Source: Alphaproteobacteria bacterium | Lineage (GTDB): Bacteria; Pseudomonadota; Alphaproteobacteria; RF32; CAG-239 | DNA: 41,546 nt | NCBI GenBank assembly: GCA_017471705.1 | Contig: JAFUSH010000036.1 | Span: 1 to 41,546, forward strand | Direction: 5' to 3' | Shown: positions 25,402-35,986 of the stretch, in pieces | Position numbering within the stretch: position 1 is the stretch's first letter | Layout of the letters: the number at the start of each line of letters is the position of its first letter | Program-made: the position numbers and the translations under genes | The notes under the pieces: generated by a model | What the model saw: only the letters and a program-made list of their open reading frames with translations | Told to the model about the DNA's origin: nothing | Database searches by the model: none

Positions 25402-27183
25402 ATGAAATTATTTGAAAAAATATCTCCTATGCACACAATTCCCGAAAATCCGCTGTTATTTATATGGGAATCCCTGTTCGGTATGCGCAAATGGGCTTTG
25501 CTGGGTATGGTTTTGGCATTTTGCCTGCAGTTAATGAAAGTTTTTGTGCCGGTATATTTTTCAGAGATGATTCAATATTTCTCACAAATAACTCCCGCAG
25601 AATTTTCTTGGACGCAAATGTGGTGGTTTTTGGCGGCAATTTTTGCCTCTTATATCGGACAATCAGTATTCAGAACAATTCGCGAACTGGTAGAAAATTA
25701 TTTTGTGCGTACTTTTATGAATATAAAAATATCAACATTTGGTTTTGATTATCTGGAAAAGCATTCCGAAAGCTATTTCTCATCACAGAAAACCGGACAA
25801 CTTTCGCAAAAAGTCACCAATTGTGCTGAAGCCGCCTGCGAAGTACACGGACATATTTCACGTTTATACAGCAATTTATTTTTAATTTTAATCAATCTTT
25901 TCTTTATCGGAACAGTTGACTGCCGATTGCTGTTGATGGTCATTATTTTCGGTCTTCTTTCTGCTTTTTCTTCGTACAAAGCAAGTATAAAAATTCGCAA
26001 GCTCAATGAAAAATCCGACAACATCAAAGACGATTTCAGCGGTATGTTGGCGGATAGCATAGGCAATGCCTTAAACGTCAAGGCATCCGGCTGTGAAAAT
26101 TTTGAAATTTCCTTTATTAAAAAGGCGTTTAAAGGGGTTAAAAATGCCCGCATCAATGCTCTGAATGCTTTTCAAGATACTTTGCGCGTTCAACAAACGT
26201 TACTTTGTTTGTTTGAAGTATTTGCCTTGTTATTTATGATAAGATTGTGGTATCTGCAAAAAATAAATGTCGGTGAAGTCACGATGGTTTTGGTACTGAT
26301 GAACTCGGTAATGTCCTGTTTTTCAGGAGTTCTGGATAATGTATGCGAACTTAACTCGGCTATCGGCGGACTGTCGGCGGCTATGGCACCGTTTGTTATC
26401 AAGCACGAAATAGTTGATGTTACTAATGCCCATAAACTCAAAATTGAAGGCGGAGAAATTGAATTTAAAAATGTAAGCTTTGCTTATGAAAACAAAAAAG
26501 TTTTTCGCAATCTGTCATTTAAAATAAAAAGCGGAGAAAAAGTCGGAATCGTCGGCATTTCCGGAAGCGGTAAGAGCACACTCATCAATTTATTGCAGCG
26601 CGCTTATGATATTCAAAAAGGAGAAATCCTCATTGATAATCAGAATATTGCAAAAGTTACACAAAACAGCCTGCACGACGCCATTGCTCTTATTCCGCAA
26701 GATACTTCACTGTTTCATCGCAGTATAAGCCAAAACATTGCATACGGAAAACAAGGGACCTCACAAAAAGAAATATTGAATGCGGCTAAAAAAGCATACG
26801 CCGACAACTTTATCAAAGAATTAGCCAAAGGGTATCAAACTAAAGTCGGTGAAAAAGGCGTCAAGCTTTCCGGCGGTCAGCGGCAAAGAATAGCTATTGC
26901 CCGTGCAATTTTAAAAAATTCACCGATACTTATTTTAGATGAAGCAACCTCCGCTTTGGACAGTAAAACCGAAATGTATATTCAAAAGGCTATGAATAAC
27001 CTGATGAAAAACAAAACCGTCATCGCTATTGCCCACCGCTTATCCACATTAAAAGAGATGGATAGAATTATTGTTTTGGATAAAGGAAAAATCGTCGAGC
27101 AAGGCAAAGTAGAGGACTTACTCAAATCCGGCGGTGAATTTCAGCATTTATGGGAAATACAAAATGAGACGTCTAATGTCTGA
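25402..27183 (+). CDS. ABC exporter half-transporter (subunit 2)
   Basis: This 593-residue protein has the same layout as its neighbour: membrane domain (about 25-330), Walker A GISGSGKSTL, signature LSGGQRQRIAIARAIL, Walker B ILILDEATSALDSKT and IAHRLSTL. All ATPase residues are intact, so if the pair forms a heterodimer both sites should be competent. GGAG lies 8 nt before the ATG at 25402. The two NBDs are very similar and the membrane domains less so, consistent with tandem duplication followed by divergence of the substrate path. The 3' end overlaps the Nudix gene by 8 nt. Confidence 0.9.
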   Translation: MKLFEKISPMHTIPENPLLFIWESLFGMRKWALLGMVLAFCLQLMKVFVPVYFSEMIQYFSQITPAEFSWTQMWWFLAAIFASYIGQSVFRTIRELVENYFVRTFMNIKISTFGFDYLEKHSESYFSSQKTGQLSQKVTNCAEAACEVHGHISRLYSNLFLILINLFFIGTVDCRLLLMVIIFGLLSAFSSYKASIKIRKLNEKSDNIKDDFSGMLADSIGNALNVKASGCENFEISFIKKAFKGVKNARINALNAFQDTLRVQQTLLCLFEVFALLFMIRLWYLQKINVGEVTMVLVLMNSVMSCFSGVLDNVCELNSAIGGLSAAMAPFVIKHEIVDVTNAHKLKIEGGEIEFKNVSFAYENKKVFRNLSFKIKSGEKVGIVGISGSGKSTLINLLQRAYDIQKGEILIDNQNIAKVTQNSLHDAIALIPQDTSLFHRSISQNIAYGKQGTSQKEILNAAKKAYADNFIKELAKGYQTKVGEKGVKLSGGQRQRIAIARAILKNSPILILDEATSALDSKTEMYIQKAMNNLMKNKTVIAIAHRLSTLKEMDRIIVLDKGKIVEQGKVEDLLKSGGEFQHLWEIQNETSNV

Positions 27184-27703
27184 AGATATTTATGTATTAA
27201 ACGAAAACGGCAGTATTTGCGGATTAAAAGACCGGCAATATGTACATAACAACGGAACTTTGCACTCAGCCGTTCAATGTTGGGTAATGAATAATAACGG
27301 AGAAATTCTCATTCAAAGACGAGCTGCAACGAAAGATAAAAGTGCAGGTAAATGGGATGTTTCTTTCGGCGGACATTGTGTAAAAACAAATAATACGAAA
27401 AATATTTTGATTGATAACGTTATTAAAGAAGGAAAAGAAGAACTGGGACTTGATATAAAAGCTCAAGATATTATTAAATTGGGCGAAGTTCGTTACACTT
27501 CTCAAGAATACAAAAATAAAGAACTTCTGGGAATATTTTTAATAAGAGTTGATAATACACAAAAATTTATCTTTGAAGACGGTGAAGTTTCAGAAATTAG
27601 ATGGATTAAACCGGATACGTTATACGATAATATTCTTAAAAATCCCAAAGAATATGCGAATCGTATCGGCGCAATAACATTGCTTAAATTATCAGGAGCA
27701 TAA
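27176..27703 (+). CDS. Nudix hydrolase-like protein, IPP-isomerase/YfcD type
   Basis: This 175-residue protein has a Nudix core: GKWDVSFGGHC, then an irregular spacer and IKEGKEELGLD, which fits the REuxEExGu half of the Nudix box with Lys in place of Arg. The G-x5-E half is stretched and its Glu is not where expected, as in the IPP-isomerase-like YfcD branch. The early segment QCWVMNNNGEILIQRRAATKDKSAGKW also fits that branch. The ATG at 27176 overlaps the ABC gene; an ATG at 27164 is possible. It probably hydrolyses a nucleoside-diphosphate-linked compound, but the substrate is not deducible. Confidence 0.75.
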   Translation: MSEDIYVLNENGSICGLKDRQYVHNNGTLHSAVQCWVMNNNGEILIQRRAATKDKSAGKWDVSFGGHCVKTNNTKNILIDNVIKEGKEELGLDIKAQDIIKLGEVRYTSQEYKNKELLGIFLIRVDNTQKFIFEDGEVSEIRWIKPDTLYDNILKNPKEYANRIGAITLLKLSGA

Positions 27704-27713
27704 TTAAGCCTTT

Positions 27714-28610
27714 CTACAAAAACGGCTTTAGCAGTTTCATAAAATACGGTGATGAATTGTCTTTTGTTTTATAAAGTCCGTAGCCGATATAAGCCAGAAC
27801 CATATAATCCGTCTGCTTTGAATCTATCTTTGAAGCAGTTAAACCGTTATACTCTTTTAAGGTATCAGTCGCCAATTTGCGGTCAATCTTATAAAGCGGG
27901 AAAAAGTCCAAATATTTCGGCATAACCACCGCATTACCAAAATCAATAATTCCGGCTAAAACATTTTCTTTTTCGGGATTAAGTAAAATATTACTGCCGC
28001 TTAAATCGTTATGGCATAAGGCTAGTTCGGTATTCGGCGAGGTAATTTTATAATCATTCAAATCAAAACCGTGAGGCAGCAACGCCTGTCTTACCATCTC
28101 AAAATCAAAATCTTCTCTTGATGAAACATCCCAGTTATCAAGCGCTTCATTTGCCGCCGGAATATTCAGCCGCTTACAATCAATTCGGTGTATTAAATCA
28201 AAGAACATTGCAATATCTTGCGCCAGTTTTTCTTGCTGTTTAACAGTTAAATTTTGATAAAGCACGGCATATTCGCTATCCGGTCGGCCATCGCAAATTT
28301 TGCCGTAAAATCTTTTTGAAACGGAAAACGGATATTTTCCCTCTATCAATTCGATTTTATGAATTTTTTCTTCAAAATAAGGCGTTAAATACAGATAAAT
28401 CGCATCAATAATCGTTTTTTCGCGCCCGATTGTCTGCCAAATTATTTCAGCTTTCGGAAAGCGCACGATATAATCATCGGCTAAGTAGGCAAATGAACGT
28501 GAACCGCTTTGCAAACGTGTGATATTTCCGATATTTTTTAATCCGCACTGTGCCAATATTTCACGGATTAAATTGAAATTATCAGCATTTTCTTGTGTCA
28601 GAAATTTCAT
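27714..28610 (-). CDS. Aminoglycoside/choline kinase-like phosphotransferase
   Basis: This 298-residue protein of the APH fold has an N-terminal lobe with GSRSFAYLADDYIVRFPK, the Brenner-type catalytic loop LCHNDLSGSNILL, and the metal-binding IIDFGNAVVMPKYLDF. The YIVRFPK sequence resembles APH(2'')-type enzymes, but many chromosomal members phosphorylate sugars, choline or other small molecules, so a resistance role should not be assumed. GGAGG precedes the ATG. The gene lies 18 nt after atpG on the same strand and is probably the last cistron of the ATPase transcript. Confidence 0.8.
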   Translation of the reverse strand: MKFLTQENADNFNLIREILAQCGLKNIGNITRLQSGSRSFAYLADDYIVRFPKAEIIWQTIGREKTIIDAIYLYLTPYFEEKIHKIELIEGKYPFSVSKRFYGKICDGRPDSEYAVLYQNLTVKQQEKLAQDIAMFFDLIHRIDCKRLNIPAANEALDNWDVSSREDFDFEMVRQALLPHGFDLNDYKITSPNTELALCHNDLSGSNILLNPEKENVLAGIIDFGNAVVMPKYLDFFPLYKIDRKLATDTLKEYNGLTASKIDSKQTDYMVLAYIGYGLYKTKDNSSPYFMKLLKPFL

Positions 28611-28628
28611 AAAACCTCCACCGGATAA

Positions 28629-29510
28629 CTATTTATCTTTCATCGCTTCGGCTCCGGAGATAACATCTATAAGCTCGTCTGTTATATCTTCTTGACGCTG
28701 CTGCTGATATACCAGATTCAGTTCTTCCAAATTCTCGTCAATATTTTTTTCGGCATTCTGCATATTAGTCATACGCGTGTAGTGTTCTGACGCCAATGAA
28801 GCATTAATTTCTTTACCGACGGTTATCATCAATGATTCATTCACCAATTCGGTAAACATTTTTTCCGCCGGCACCCCAAGCTGCGGAATATTATTTGTTT
28901 CCCATTTTTTATTTTGCAGTTTTTGCAGACGCTTGATATCAAACGGAATAATCTGTTTGATTTCCACACTTATCAAATTATGTTCTCCGCGATGATGCGA
29001 AACCACAAACACGTTTGATATTCTTTCTTTGCGTATTACCTCATCTATATTTAAAATTACATTTTCCGCAAGCATTGCCACAGCCTTTATTGAATTTGAT
29101 ATTGCATAACTCTTATATACTTTCAAGCGACTGCTCTCTGCCAGCGCGCTGACCCTTTTGCCGACGGTTACAAAAATAACATCGTTCAACGATATATGTT
29201 TTTGCCGCAAATAGTCTTTGGCATTACCGACAATTTCACGGTTAAACCGCCCGACCATTCCGTTATCGGAGCCTATCAACAAAAATAAATAACGCGGATT
29301 TTTAACTTTCGCGGTAATTAAATGAGGTAAAGCACGATGAAGCGCCAGAATATGAAAAGCATCGCGCAGATTACGCATATATTTATCCAACGCTTTATCC
29401 GCCTGTTCATATTGTAAAATACTTACCGACGACAGCATTTTCATATTGCTGACAATATCGCGCAAATCTTGAGTGGTTTTTATTCTTCGTCTTAAGACTT
29501 CTACCGCCAT
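28629..29510 (-). CDS. atpG: N-ATPase gamma subunit
   Basis: This 293-residue central stalk subunit has the conserved N-terminal helix RRRIKTTQDLRDIVSNMKMLSS and the C-terminal helix with NAEKNIDENLEELNLVYQQQRQEDITDELIDVISGAEAM, which together make the rotating coiled coil inside alpha3beta3. Its identity is supported by its place at the end of the atp operon, 4 nt after atpA. Confidence 0.93.
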   Translation of the reverse strand: MAVEVLRRRIKTTQDLRDIVSNMKMLSSVSILQYEQADKALDKYMRNLRDAFHILALHRALPHLITAKVKNPRYLFLLIGSDNGMVGRFNREIVGNAKDYLRQKHISLNDVIFVTVGKRVSALAESSRLKVYKSYAISNSIKAVAMLAENVILNIDEVIRKERISNVFVVSHHRGEHNLISVEIKQIIPFDIKRLQKLQNKKWETNNIPQLGVPAEKMFTELVNESLMITVGKEINASLASEHYTRMTNMQNAEKNIDENLEELNLVYQQQRQEDITDELIDVISGAEAMKDK

Positions 29511-29514
29511 TACC

Positions 29515-31017
29515 CTACTCTTTTGTTGTTAAAGTTTCCGCAAAAGCGTCAGTCAGTAATTTGACTTCCGTTTCTCCCAGCTTTTCACGCTGATATATCA
29601 TTTTTTCCAAATGCGGAAAATCTTCGTGCAGAACTTTAATAATTTTTTGCTGAGCCGCTGAATTATCTTCCGAGCTCAATCCGTCAAACAATCCGGCATT
29701 GGCAGCAGCAAATACCGCTATTTGCTCAGATGCGGTCAACAGTAAAAATTGCCGTTGTTCCAAAGTAGAGCGAATCGCCTGTCCGCGCCTGATACGCGCT
29801 TGCGTTTCCTTATCCAACTGAGTGCCGAATTTTGTAAATGACTCCAATTCTTCAAATTGAGCGTAAAACAATTTTAACGGACCAACCACCGCCTTATAAG
29901 CCGGAAGCTGGGCATCACCTCCCACACGCGAAACCGATTTTCCGGTATCAACCGCCGGCATAATTCCTTTTTGAAACATCGGAGCCGATAAATAAATCTG
30001 TCCGTCGGTAATCGAAATAATGTTGGTCGGAATATATGCCGATATATTTCCGGCTTCGGTGCTGACAATCGGCAACGCCGTTAAAGAACCACCGCCAAGC
30101 TCTGACCGCAGACGGGTAGCACGTTCCAAAAGCCGCGAATGGATATAGAAAATATCTCCCGGAAAGGCTTCGCGCCCCGGCGGACGGCGCAGCAATAAAG
30201 ACATTTGCCGATATGCACGGGCGTGATTGGTCAAATCGTCGTAAACTATCAAAACATCCCTGCCTTTATACATAAAATACTCGCCGATGGAAGTAGCGGC
30301 ATACGGAGCAATAAATTGAAGACCTGCTTCATCATCGGCAGCAGAAACCACCACAATGGTATTTTTCATCGCCCGATGTTTGCGTAAATCGGCAATTACA
30401 CCGGCAACCGCCGAATTTCTCTGCCCTATGGCGCAATAAATACAAACGACATCACTGTCTTTTTGATTAATAATCGTGTCCAACGCAATTGCCGTTTTTC
30501 CGGTTTGCCTGTCTCCCAAAATAAGTTCGCGCTGACCTCGTCCGATAGGTGTAAATGCGTCTATAGCCTTGATTCCGGTCTGTAAAGGAGAAACCACCGG
30601 CGCTCTATCCATAATCGGCGCGGCTTCTACTTCTACCGGACGGCGTTCATTATACACAATCGGTGCTTTACCGTCCAAAGGTTCTCCCAACGGATTAATA
30701 ACCCTGCCCAGTAAATTCTCGGAGACAGGAACATCTAACACGCGATTTGTGCGTTTCACCATATCTCCGGCTTTTACGCTGTCGGGATTATCTAAAAATA
30801 CCACACCGACCGAATCTTTGTTAAGAGTTTGAACCATACCCTGCACATTGTTTTTAAATACCAGCAGTTCATCCATCTTAGCGCCGGACAAACCGCTTAC
30901 AAGGGCCGTTCCCGACAAGACGGATTGCACAATGCTTACTTCTTCCTGCTTAATATCAGCGTTTAAATCATCAATCGTCTTTTCAATAGCCGTAAAGGCC
31001 TCATCGCTTTTCATCAT
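29515..31017 (-). CDS. atpA: N-ATPase alpha subunit
   Basis: This 500-residue non-catalytic nucleotide-binding subunit has Walker A GDRQTGKTAIALD, the PPGREAFPGD segment and the SRVGGDAQ Arg-finger region (VDTGKSVSRVGGDAQ), all typical of F/N-type alpha. Its ATG overlaps the atpF stop by 4 nt (ATGA), indicating translational coupling within the N-ATPase operon. Confidence 0.95.
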   Translation of the reverse strand: MMKSDEAFTAIEKTIDDLNADIKQEEVSIVQSVLSGTALVSGLSGAKMDELLVFKNNVQGMVQTLNKDSVGVVFLDNPDSVKAGDMVKRTNRVLDVPVSENLLGRVINPLGEPLDGKAPIVYNERRPVEVEAAPIMDRAPVVSPLQTGIKAIDAFTPIGRGQRELILGDRQTGKTAIALDTIINQKDSDVVCIYCAIGQRNSAVAGVIADLRKHRAMKNTIVVVSAADDEAGLQFIAPYAATSIGEYFMYKGRDVLIVYDDLTNHARAYRQMSLLLRRPPGREAFPGDIFYIHSRLLERATRLRSELGGGSLTALPIVSTEAGNISAYIPTNIISITDGQIYLSAPMFQKGIMPAVDTGKSVSRVGGDAQLPAYKAVVGPLKLFYAQFEELESFTKFGTQLDKETQARIRRGQAIRSTLEQRQFLLLTASEQIAVFAAANAGLFDGLSSEDNSAAQQKIIKVLHEDFPHLEKMIYQREKLGETEVKLLTDAFAETLTTKE

Positions 31018-31793
31018 TGCACACCTCGGTTAATCAGAAGAGAAACTTCCTTTGTCATTGTTTGTTTAAATTCTTGCAAATATCCGTTCAAGCTCCATTC
31101 AATCATATATTCACCGCTCCGCAAAACTATTCCGCCCACTAAATCGTTATTTATTTTGTAATTTAATTTCACCTTATCCGTGACATTACATTCCTGACGC
31201 AAAAAATTCTCGATTTGTTTTTTAAATTCCGGCGATAACTCTCGAGCCGATTGCAATGATACAGCTTGTTGCGATTGAAGATTTTCTTTTAGTCTGTTTT
31301 TTTCCTCATTCGGTAAATTTTCAATTTTTTGCATAAACTGCTTAATAATCCATTCATTTAAGTCCAGATTAGCCATTTGTCGCAAAGCCTTTTCGGCAAA
31401 ACGGCTAAAATGTTCTGCAACCAAAACCTGTAATGCGGTATTAAAATTTTTCTGTTCGCTCAGCAAATGAGCTTTCCATTCCTGCTTAGATTGACGATAT
31501 TGTTTCTCGGCTTGTTCACGCAAATCGACCGCCAATTTTTCTGCCTCGCGATGCACATCGGCAAGAACCTTTTGTTTTTCGCGTTCTATTTTCTGCGCTT
31601 TTTGCAAACACAACTTTTCGGCTTTTTCAGCCTTAATTCTCGATTGAGCAGCTTTTTCCAACTCATCTTCAATAAATTTCTGTCTGGTCTCTACCGCCTT
31701 TAGAACCGGTAAATATAAAAATTTACGCAGCAAAAACAACAAAATAAGCAGATTAAATATTTGCGCTATGAGTGTAAACCAATCAATACTCAT
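31014..31793 (-). CDS. atpF: N-ATPase b subunit with delta-like C-terminus
   Basis: This 259-residue protein has one N-terminal membrane helix (FTLIAQIFNLLILLFLLRKFLY), a long charged coiled coil as in b subunits, and a C-terminal region (about 195-255) reading VTDKVKLNYKINNDLVGGIVLRSGEYMIEWSLNGYLQEF. That region matches the end of delta/OSCP subunits (D-x-x-L-x-G-G-x-x-x-R-x-G, then S-x-x-x-x-L). It is about 100 residues longer than an ordinary b, and the operon has no separate atpH. It therefore probably serves as both b and delta in the peripheral stalk. Confidence 0.9.
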   Translation of the reverse strand: MSIDWFTLIAQIFNLLILLFLLRKFLYLPVLKAVETRQKFIEDELEKAAQSRIKAEKAEKLCLQKAQKIEREKQKVLADVHREAEKLAVDLREQAEKQYRQSKQEWKAHLLSEQKNFNTALQVLVAEHFSRFAEKALRQMANLDLNEWIIKQFMQKIENLPNEEKNRLKENLQSQQAVSLQSARELSPEFKKQIENFLRQECNVTDKVKLNYKINNDLVGGIVLRSGEYMIEWSLNGYLQEFKQTMTKEVSLLINRGVQ

Positions 31794-31810
31794 CGTCTAT
31801 CCCTTAAAAA

Positions 31811-32083
31811 TCAGTTCTGAGCAATTGCATAATTCCAAAACGGATTGGCATAAAGTGCCAAAAAGGCAATCAATAACGCATAAAGCGCGGTTGTTTCAAG
31901 CATAGCCAAACAAACAAACATTGTCGAGCGAATCCGGCTGGCCTCATCAGGTTGCTGAGCCATAGCCTGCATTGCGGCCGCGGCAGTTTGACCTTCGCCG
32001 AGAGCCGAGCCAAGACTTCCGATACCCATACAAATACACGCTCCTAATACTGAAACTGCTCCGATAATTGCATATGAATCCAT
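31811..32083 (-). CDS. atpE: N-ATPase c subunit (rotor ring)
   Basis: This 90-residue helical hairpin ends in LYANPFWNYAI. Aligned to the Ilyobacter tartaricus Na+ c subunit, the outer-helix ion site is Glu63-Thr64-Thr65 with Tyr68, which keeps the Glu, Ser/Thr, Thr and Tyr ligands. The inner-helix Gln32 position is Glu30 (G-E-G), the double-carboxylate form seen in N-type c subunits. That makes Na+ coupling plausible but not certain, since an N-type ring with this pattern has been reported as proton-specific. AGGAAAGGA precedes the ATG at 32083; a longer open frame upstream overlaps atpB and is not coding. Confidence 0.93.
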   Translation of the reverse strand: MDSYAIIGAVSVLGACICMGIGSLGSALGEGQTAAAAMQAMAQQPDEASRIRSTMFVCLAMLETTALYALLIAFLALYANPFWNYAIAQN

Positions 32084-32100
32084 TGTTTTATCCTTTCCTG

Positions 32101-32838
32101 TTAAGTTATTTCCGATTGTTTCTCCTTCACGCTTGAGCTGTAAACCACCGCTAAAAGCGCGAAAATATAAGCTTGAATAGAACCGGTCAAAAGTCCTAAT
32201 GATTGCATTAAAAGCGGTGCTACAAACGGAATAAAAGCGCTCAATATCATTGCAAACATTACTCCGCTCAGCATATTGCCGAACAAACGCAATCCCATTG
32301 CCAGAACTGAGAATATCTCGCTGAAAATATTCAAAGGAAGCATTAACGGCATCGGTTCTATAAATTTTTTCAAATATCCTTTTAATCCGGCATTTTTTAT
32401 CGCAAAATACGGAATAGAAAAAAATACCACCGCCGCCAAAGCCATCGTAGTGCTGAGTGAGGCGGTCGGCGGGCGAAACCACGGAATAAAAGTTAATAAA
32501 TTAGCCACCATAATAAAACAAAACAAACCCAAGGCCATCCCTAAGTACTGATTATTTTGGGCGCCGCTTGTATCTTTAGCTTCTTTTTGTAACCACAAAA
32601 CCAATGTTTCCAACACAATCTGCGACTTCGAAACATCTTTTTCATATTTCAAATTGCGGGTAACCAAAACAGAAAACAGCACTATTAAGGCTATTACCAA
32701 CCAACTGTTGAATATGGTAACATTAATCGCAAAATCTCCGAAGCTTATTAAATTTATGGAATCATAGCTTTCCAAACCGATTTGCTTATCGGTTGTCGGA
32801 ATATCCCACCATTTTGAAAAGTCTGCTTTAAATTCCAT
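32101..32838 (-). CDS. atpB: N-ATPase a subunit (stator channel)
   Basis: This 245-residue polytopic membrane protein carries the essential stator arginine in GLRLFGNMLSG and the C-terminal QAYIFALLAVVYSSS helix that lines the ion half-channels against the c ring. GGAG lies 5 nt before the ATG. It starts 2 nt after the atpR stop in the operon order typical of N-ATPases. Confidence 0.94.
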   Translation of the reverse strand: MEFKADFSKWWDIPTTDKQIGLESYDSINLISFGDFAINVTIFNSWLVIALIVLFSVLVTRNLKYEKDVSKSQIVLETLVLWLQKEAKDTSGAQNNQYLGMALGLFCFIMVANLLTFIPWFRPPTASLSTTMALAAVVFFSIPYFAIKNAGLKGYLKKFIEPMPLMLPLNIFSEIFSVLAMGLRLFGNMLSGVMFAMILSAFIPFVAPLLMQSLGLLTGSIQAYIFALLAVVYSSSVKEKQSEIT

Positions 32839-32840
32839 AG

Positions 32841-33176
32841 CTACTCCGTTTTTTGACCGCTGTTATCTTTTACAATGCGCGATTTTTCCAACCAAATAAT
32901 CACCACTTTGGTTATAAAAAACGCTATCACATAAAGTGAAATAACCGCAACATTTCGATGTCCTATTAAAAACAGAACGCCGAAAAACAAAGCCATACGG
33001 CATAAAGCCGTCAAAGCAAAAATTTTAAGTTTGTGCTTTAATTCGCTTAAATGGTTAACACTCCAGCGCAAACTGTAAAAATATATGATGCCTACTATGA
33101 CGCCGCATACCGCCGCCGAAATCAATCTCCAGTCTTCAGCCTGCTGCCACATAAGTTCAAGAAAATTACCGTTCAT
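32841..33176 (-). CDS. atpR: N-ATPase accessory membrane protein AtpR
   Basis: This 111-residue protein has three hydrophobic helices (AAVCGVIVGIIYFYSL; LTALCRMALFFGVLFLIG; AVISLYVIAFFITKVVIIWL). AtpR is found only in N-ATPase operons, between atpQ and atpB, where it is thought to assist c-ring assembly or ion handling. The ATG at 33176 lies 6 nt after AAGGAG; an ATG at 33182 directly abuts it. The gene overlaps the end of atpQ by 11 nt. Confidence 0.85.
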   Translation of the reverse strand: MNGNFLELMWQQAEDWRLISAAVCGVIVGIIYFYSLRWSVNHLSELKHKLKIFALTALCRMALFFGVLFLIGHRNVAVISLYVIAFFITKVVIIWLEKSRIVKDNSGQKTE

Positions 33177-33493
33177 TTTCATCTCCTTGTTTTTTTGCGT
33201 AGTCTTCATCAAGTTTCTTTATTTTTTCTTCTTCTATCTTAAGCCACCAATAAGCATTAAAAGCTCCCCATACTGCTCCGACAAACAATAAAGATAATCG
33301 CCACGAAAAGCGTTGAGGCAAATTTTCATCCAGACATCCCCCAATCCATATCCCCAATAATATCGGTATTATAATAACTCCACCCAACGAAGCAATCATA
33401 CCAAACTCAGAGTTCCATTTCCTATAAGGACGGCGCTTTATCTGTTCCGCTTTATAAACCAAATTATCGCATACTTTTTTTTCGTGCGGAGTT

Positions 33494-33507
<14 letters not shown>
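33166..33507 (-). CDS. atpQ: N-ATPase accessory membrane protein AtpQ (AtpI-like)
   Basis: This 113-residue protein has two membrane helices (FGMIASLGGVIIIPILLGIWIGGCLDE and SLLFVGAVWGAFNAYWWL), the layout of AtpI-like proteins that help build the c ring. Its place directly after atpC and before atpR is diagnostic for N-ATPase operons. AGGAGG precedes the ATG, and it overlaps atpC by 14 nt. Confidence 0.87.
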
Positions 33508-35340
<1,833 letters not shown>

Positions 35341-35411
35341 TCAAAACAAATAATCATTAAGAAAGCAATTTTCTACTTATGGCAAAAGAATACTCAATTT
35401 GCGTTAAATTT

Positions 35412-35439
35412 ATCTTAAAAGCACGTTAAAAAGCGTCAA
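35412..35439 (-). promoter_or_regulatory. Candidate promoter of the N-ATPase operon
   Basis: Minus-strand TTGACG (35434-35439) and TAAGAT (35412-35417) are 16 nt apart in the 110-nt gap between the MutT-like gene and atpD. The -10 matches only four of six consensus bases, and read-through from the MutT-like gene is also possible. Confidence 0.3.
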
Positions 35440-35440
35440 A

Positions 35441-35890
35441 CTACAACAAGCCCAAAATGGCTTCAATAATAGGTTTATCGGCCGGAGCAAAATCATACTT
35501 CGGCAAATCTTTCGGATCCACCCATTTATATTGTTCGTGTTCCAACACCAAAGGAATATCCTTACTTTTGCAGGTTGCCCAAAATGAATGCAAAATGATG
35601 GTGCCGAAATCATAATCATAACTGCTGTCGACAAAGTGTTTATCAATAAATATTTCCAAACCCATTTCTTCCATCATTTCGCGTTTCAGGCATTCTTCCA
35701 ATGTTTCTCCCTGCTCTAATTTACCTCCCGGAAATTCCCATTTATACTCCAAACTTTTACCGTGTTTACGTTGAGCAATCAAAAGTAAACCGTCGCACAT
35801 TATCAAGCCGGCAGCCACATCGCGTTTTGATTTAATTAAAGCATCATTGATAATTTCTGCCGAACTCGGTTTTTTATTTTCTTCAGCCAT
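35441..35890 (-). CDS. MutT-type Nudix hydrolase
   Basis: This 149-residue protein has a complete Nudix box, GGKLEQGETLEECLKREMMEEMGL, fitting G-x5-E-x7-REuxEExGu. Upstream it has AAGLIMCDGLLLIAQRKHGKSLEYKWEFPGGK, the arrangement found in MutT (8-oxo-dGTP cleaning). Its C-terminal WVDPKDLPKYDFAPADKPII also fits MutT-like enzymes. The first about 20 residues are extra. The ATG at 35890 has AAGGAG upstream. It probably sanitises oxidised nucleotides; the exact substrate is unproven. Confidence 0.85.
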   Translation of the reverse strand: MAEENKKPSSAEIINDALIKSKRDVAAGLIMCDGLLLIAQRKHGKSLEYKWEFPGGKLEQGETLEECLKREMMEEMGLEIFIDKHFVDSSYDYDFGTIILHSFWATCKSKDIPLVLEHEQYKWVDPKDLPKYDFAPADKPIIEAILGLL

Positions 35891-35986
35891 AAATTTTATC
35901 TCCTTATTTTTGTTCTTAATATCATATTGATTGCCGTTTTTCAATGATTATATCTCAAGCGATAACAAACAAAAAGGAGAAAATTT

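Noticed and set aside
27704..27730. Bidirectional terminator between the Nudix and phosphotransferase genes
   Set aside because: Only a 5-bp AAGCC/GGCTT stem with a long loop is visible, and part of it lies inside the coding sequence.
32084..32482. Extended atpE reading frame overlapping atpB
   Set aside because: It lies antiphase inside atpB; the 90-residue protein from 32083 matches c subunits from end to end.
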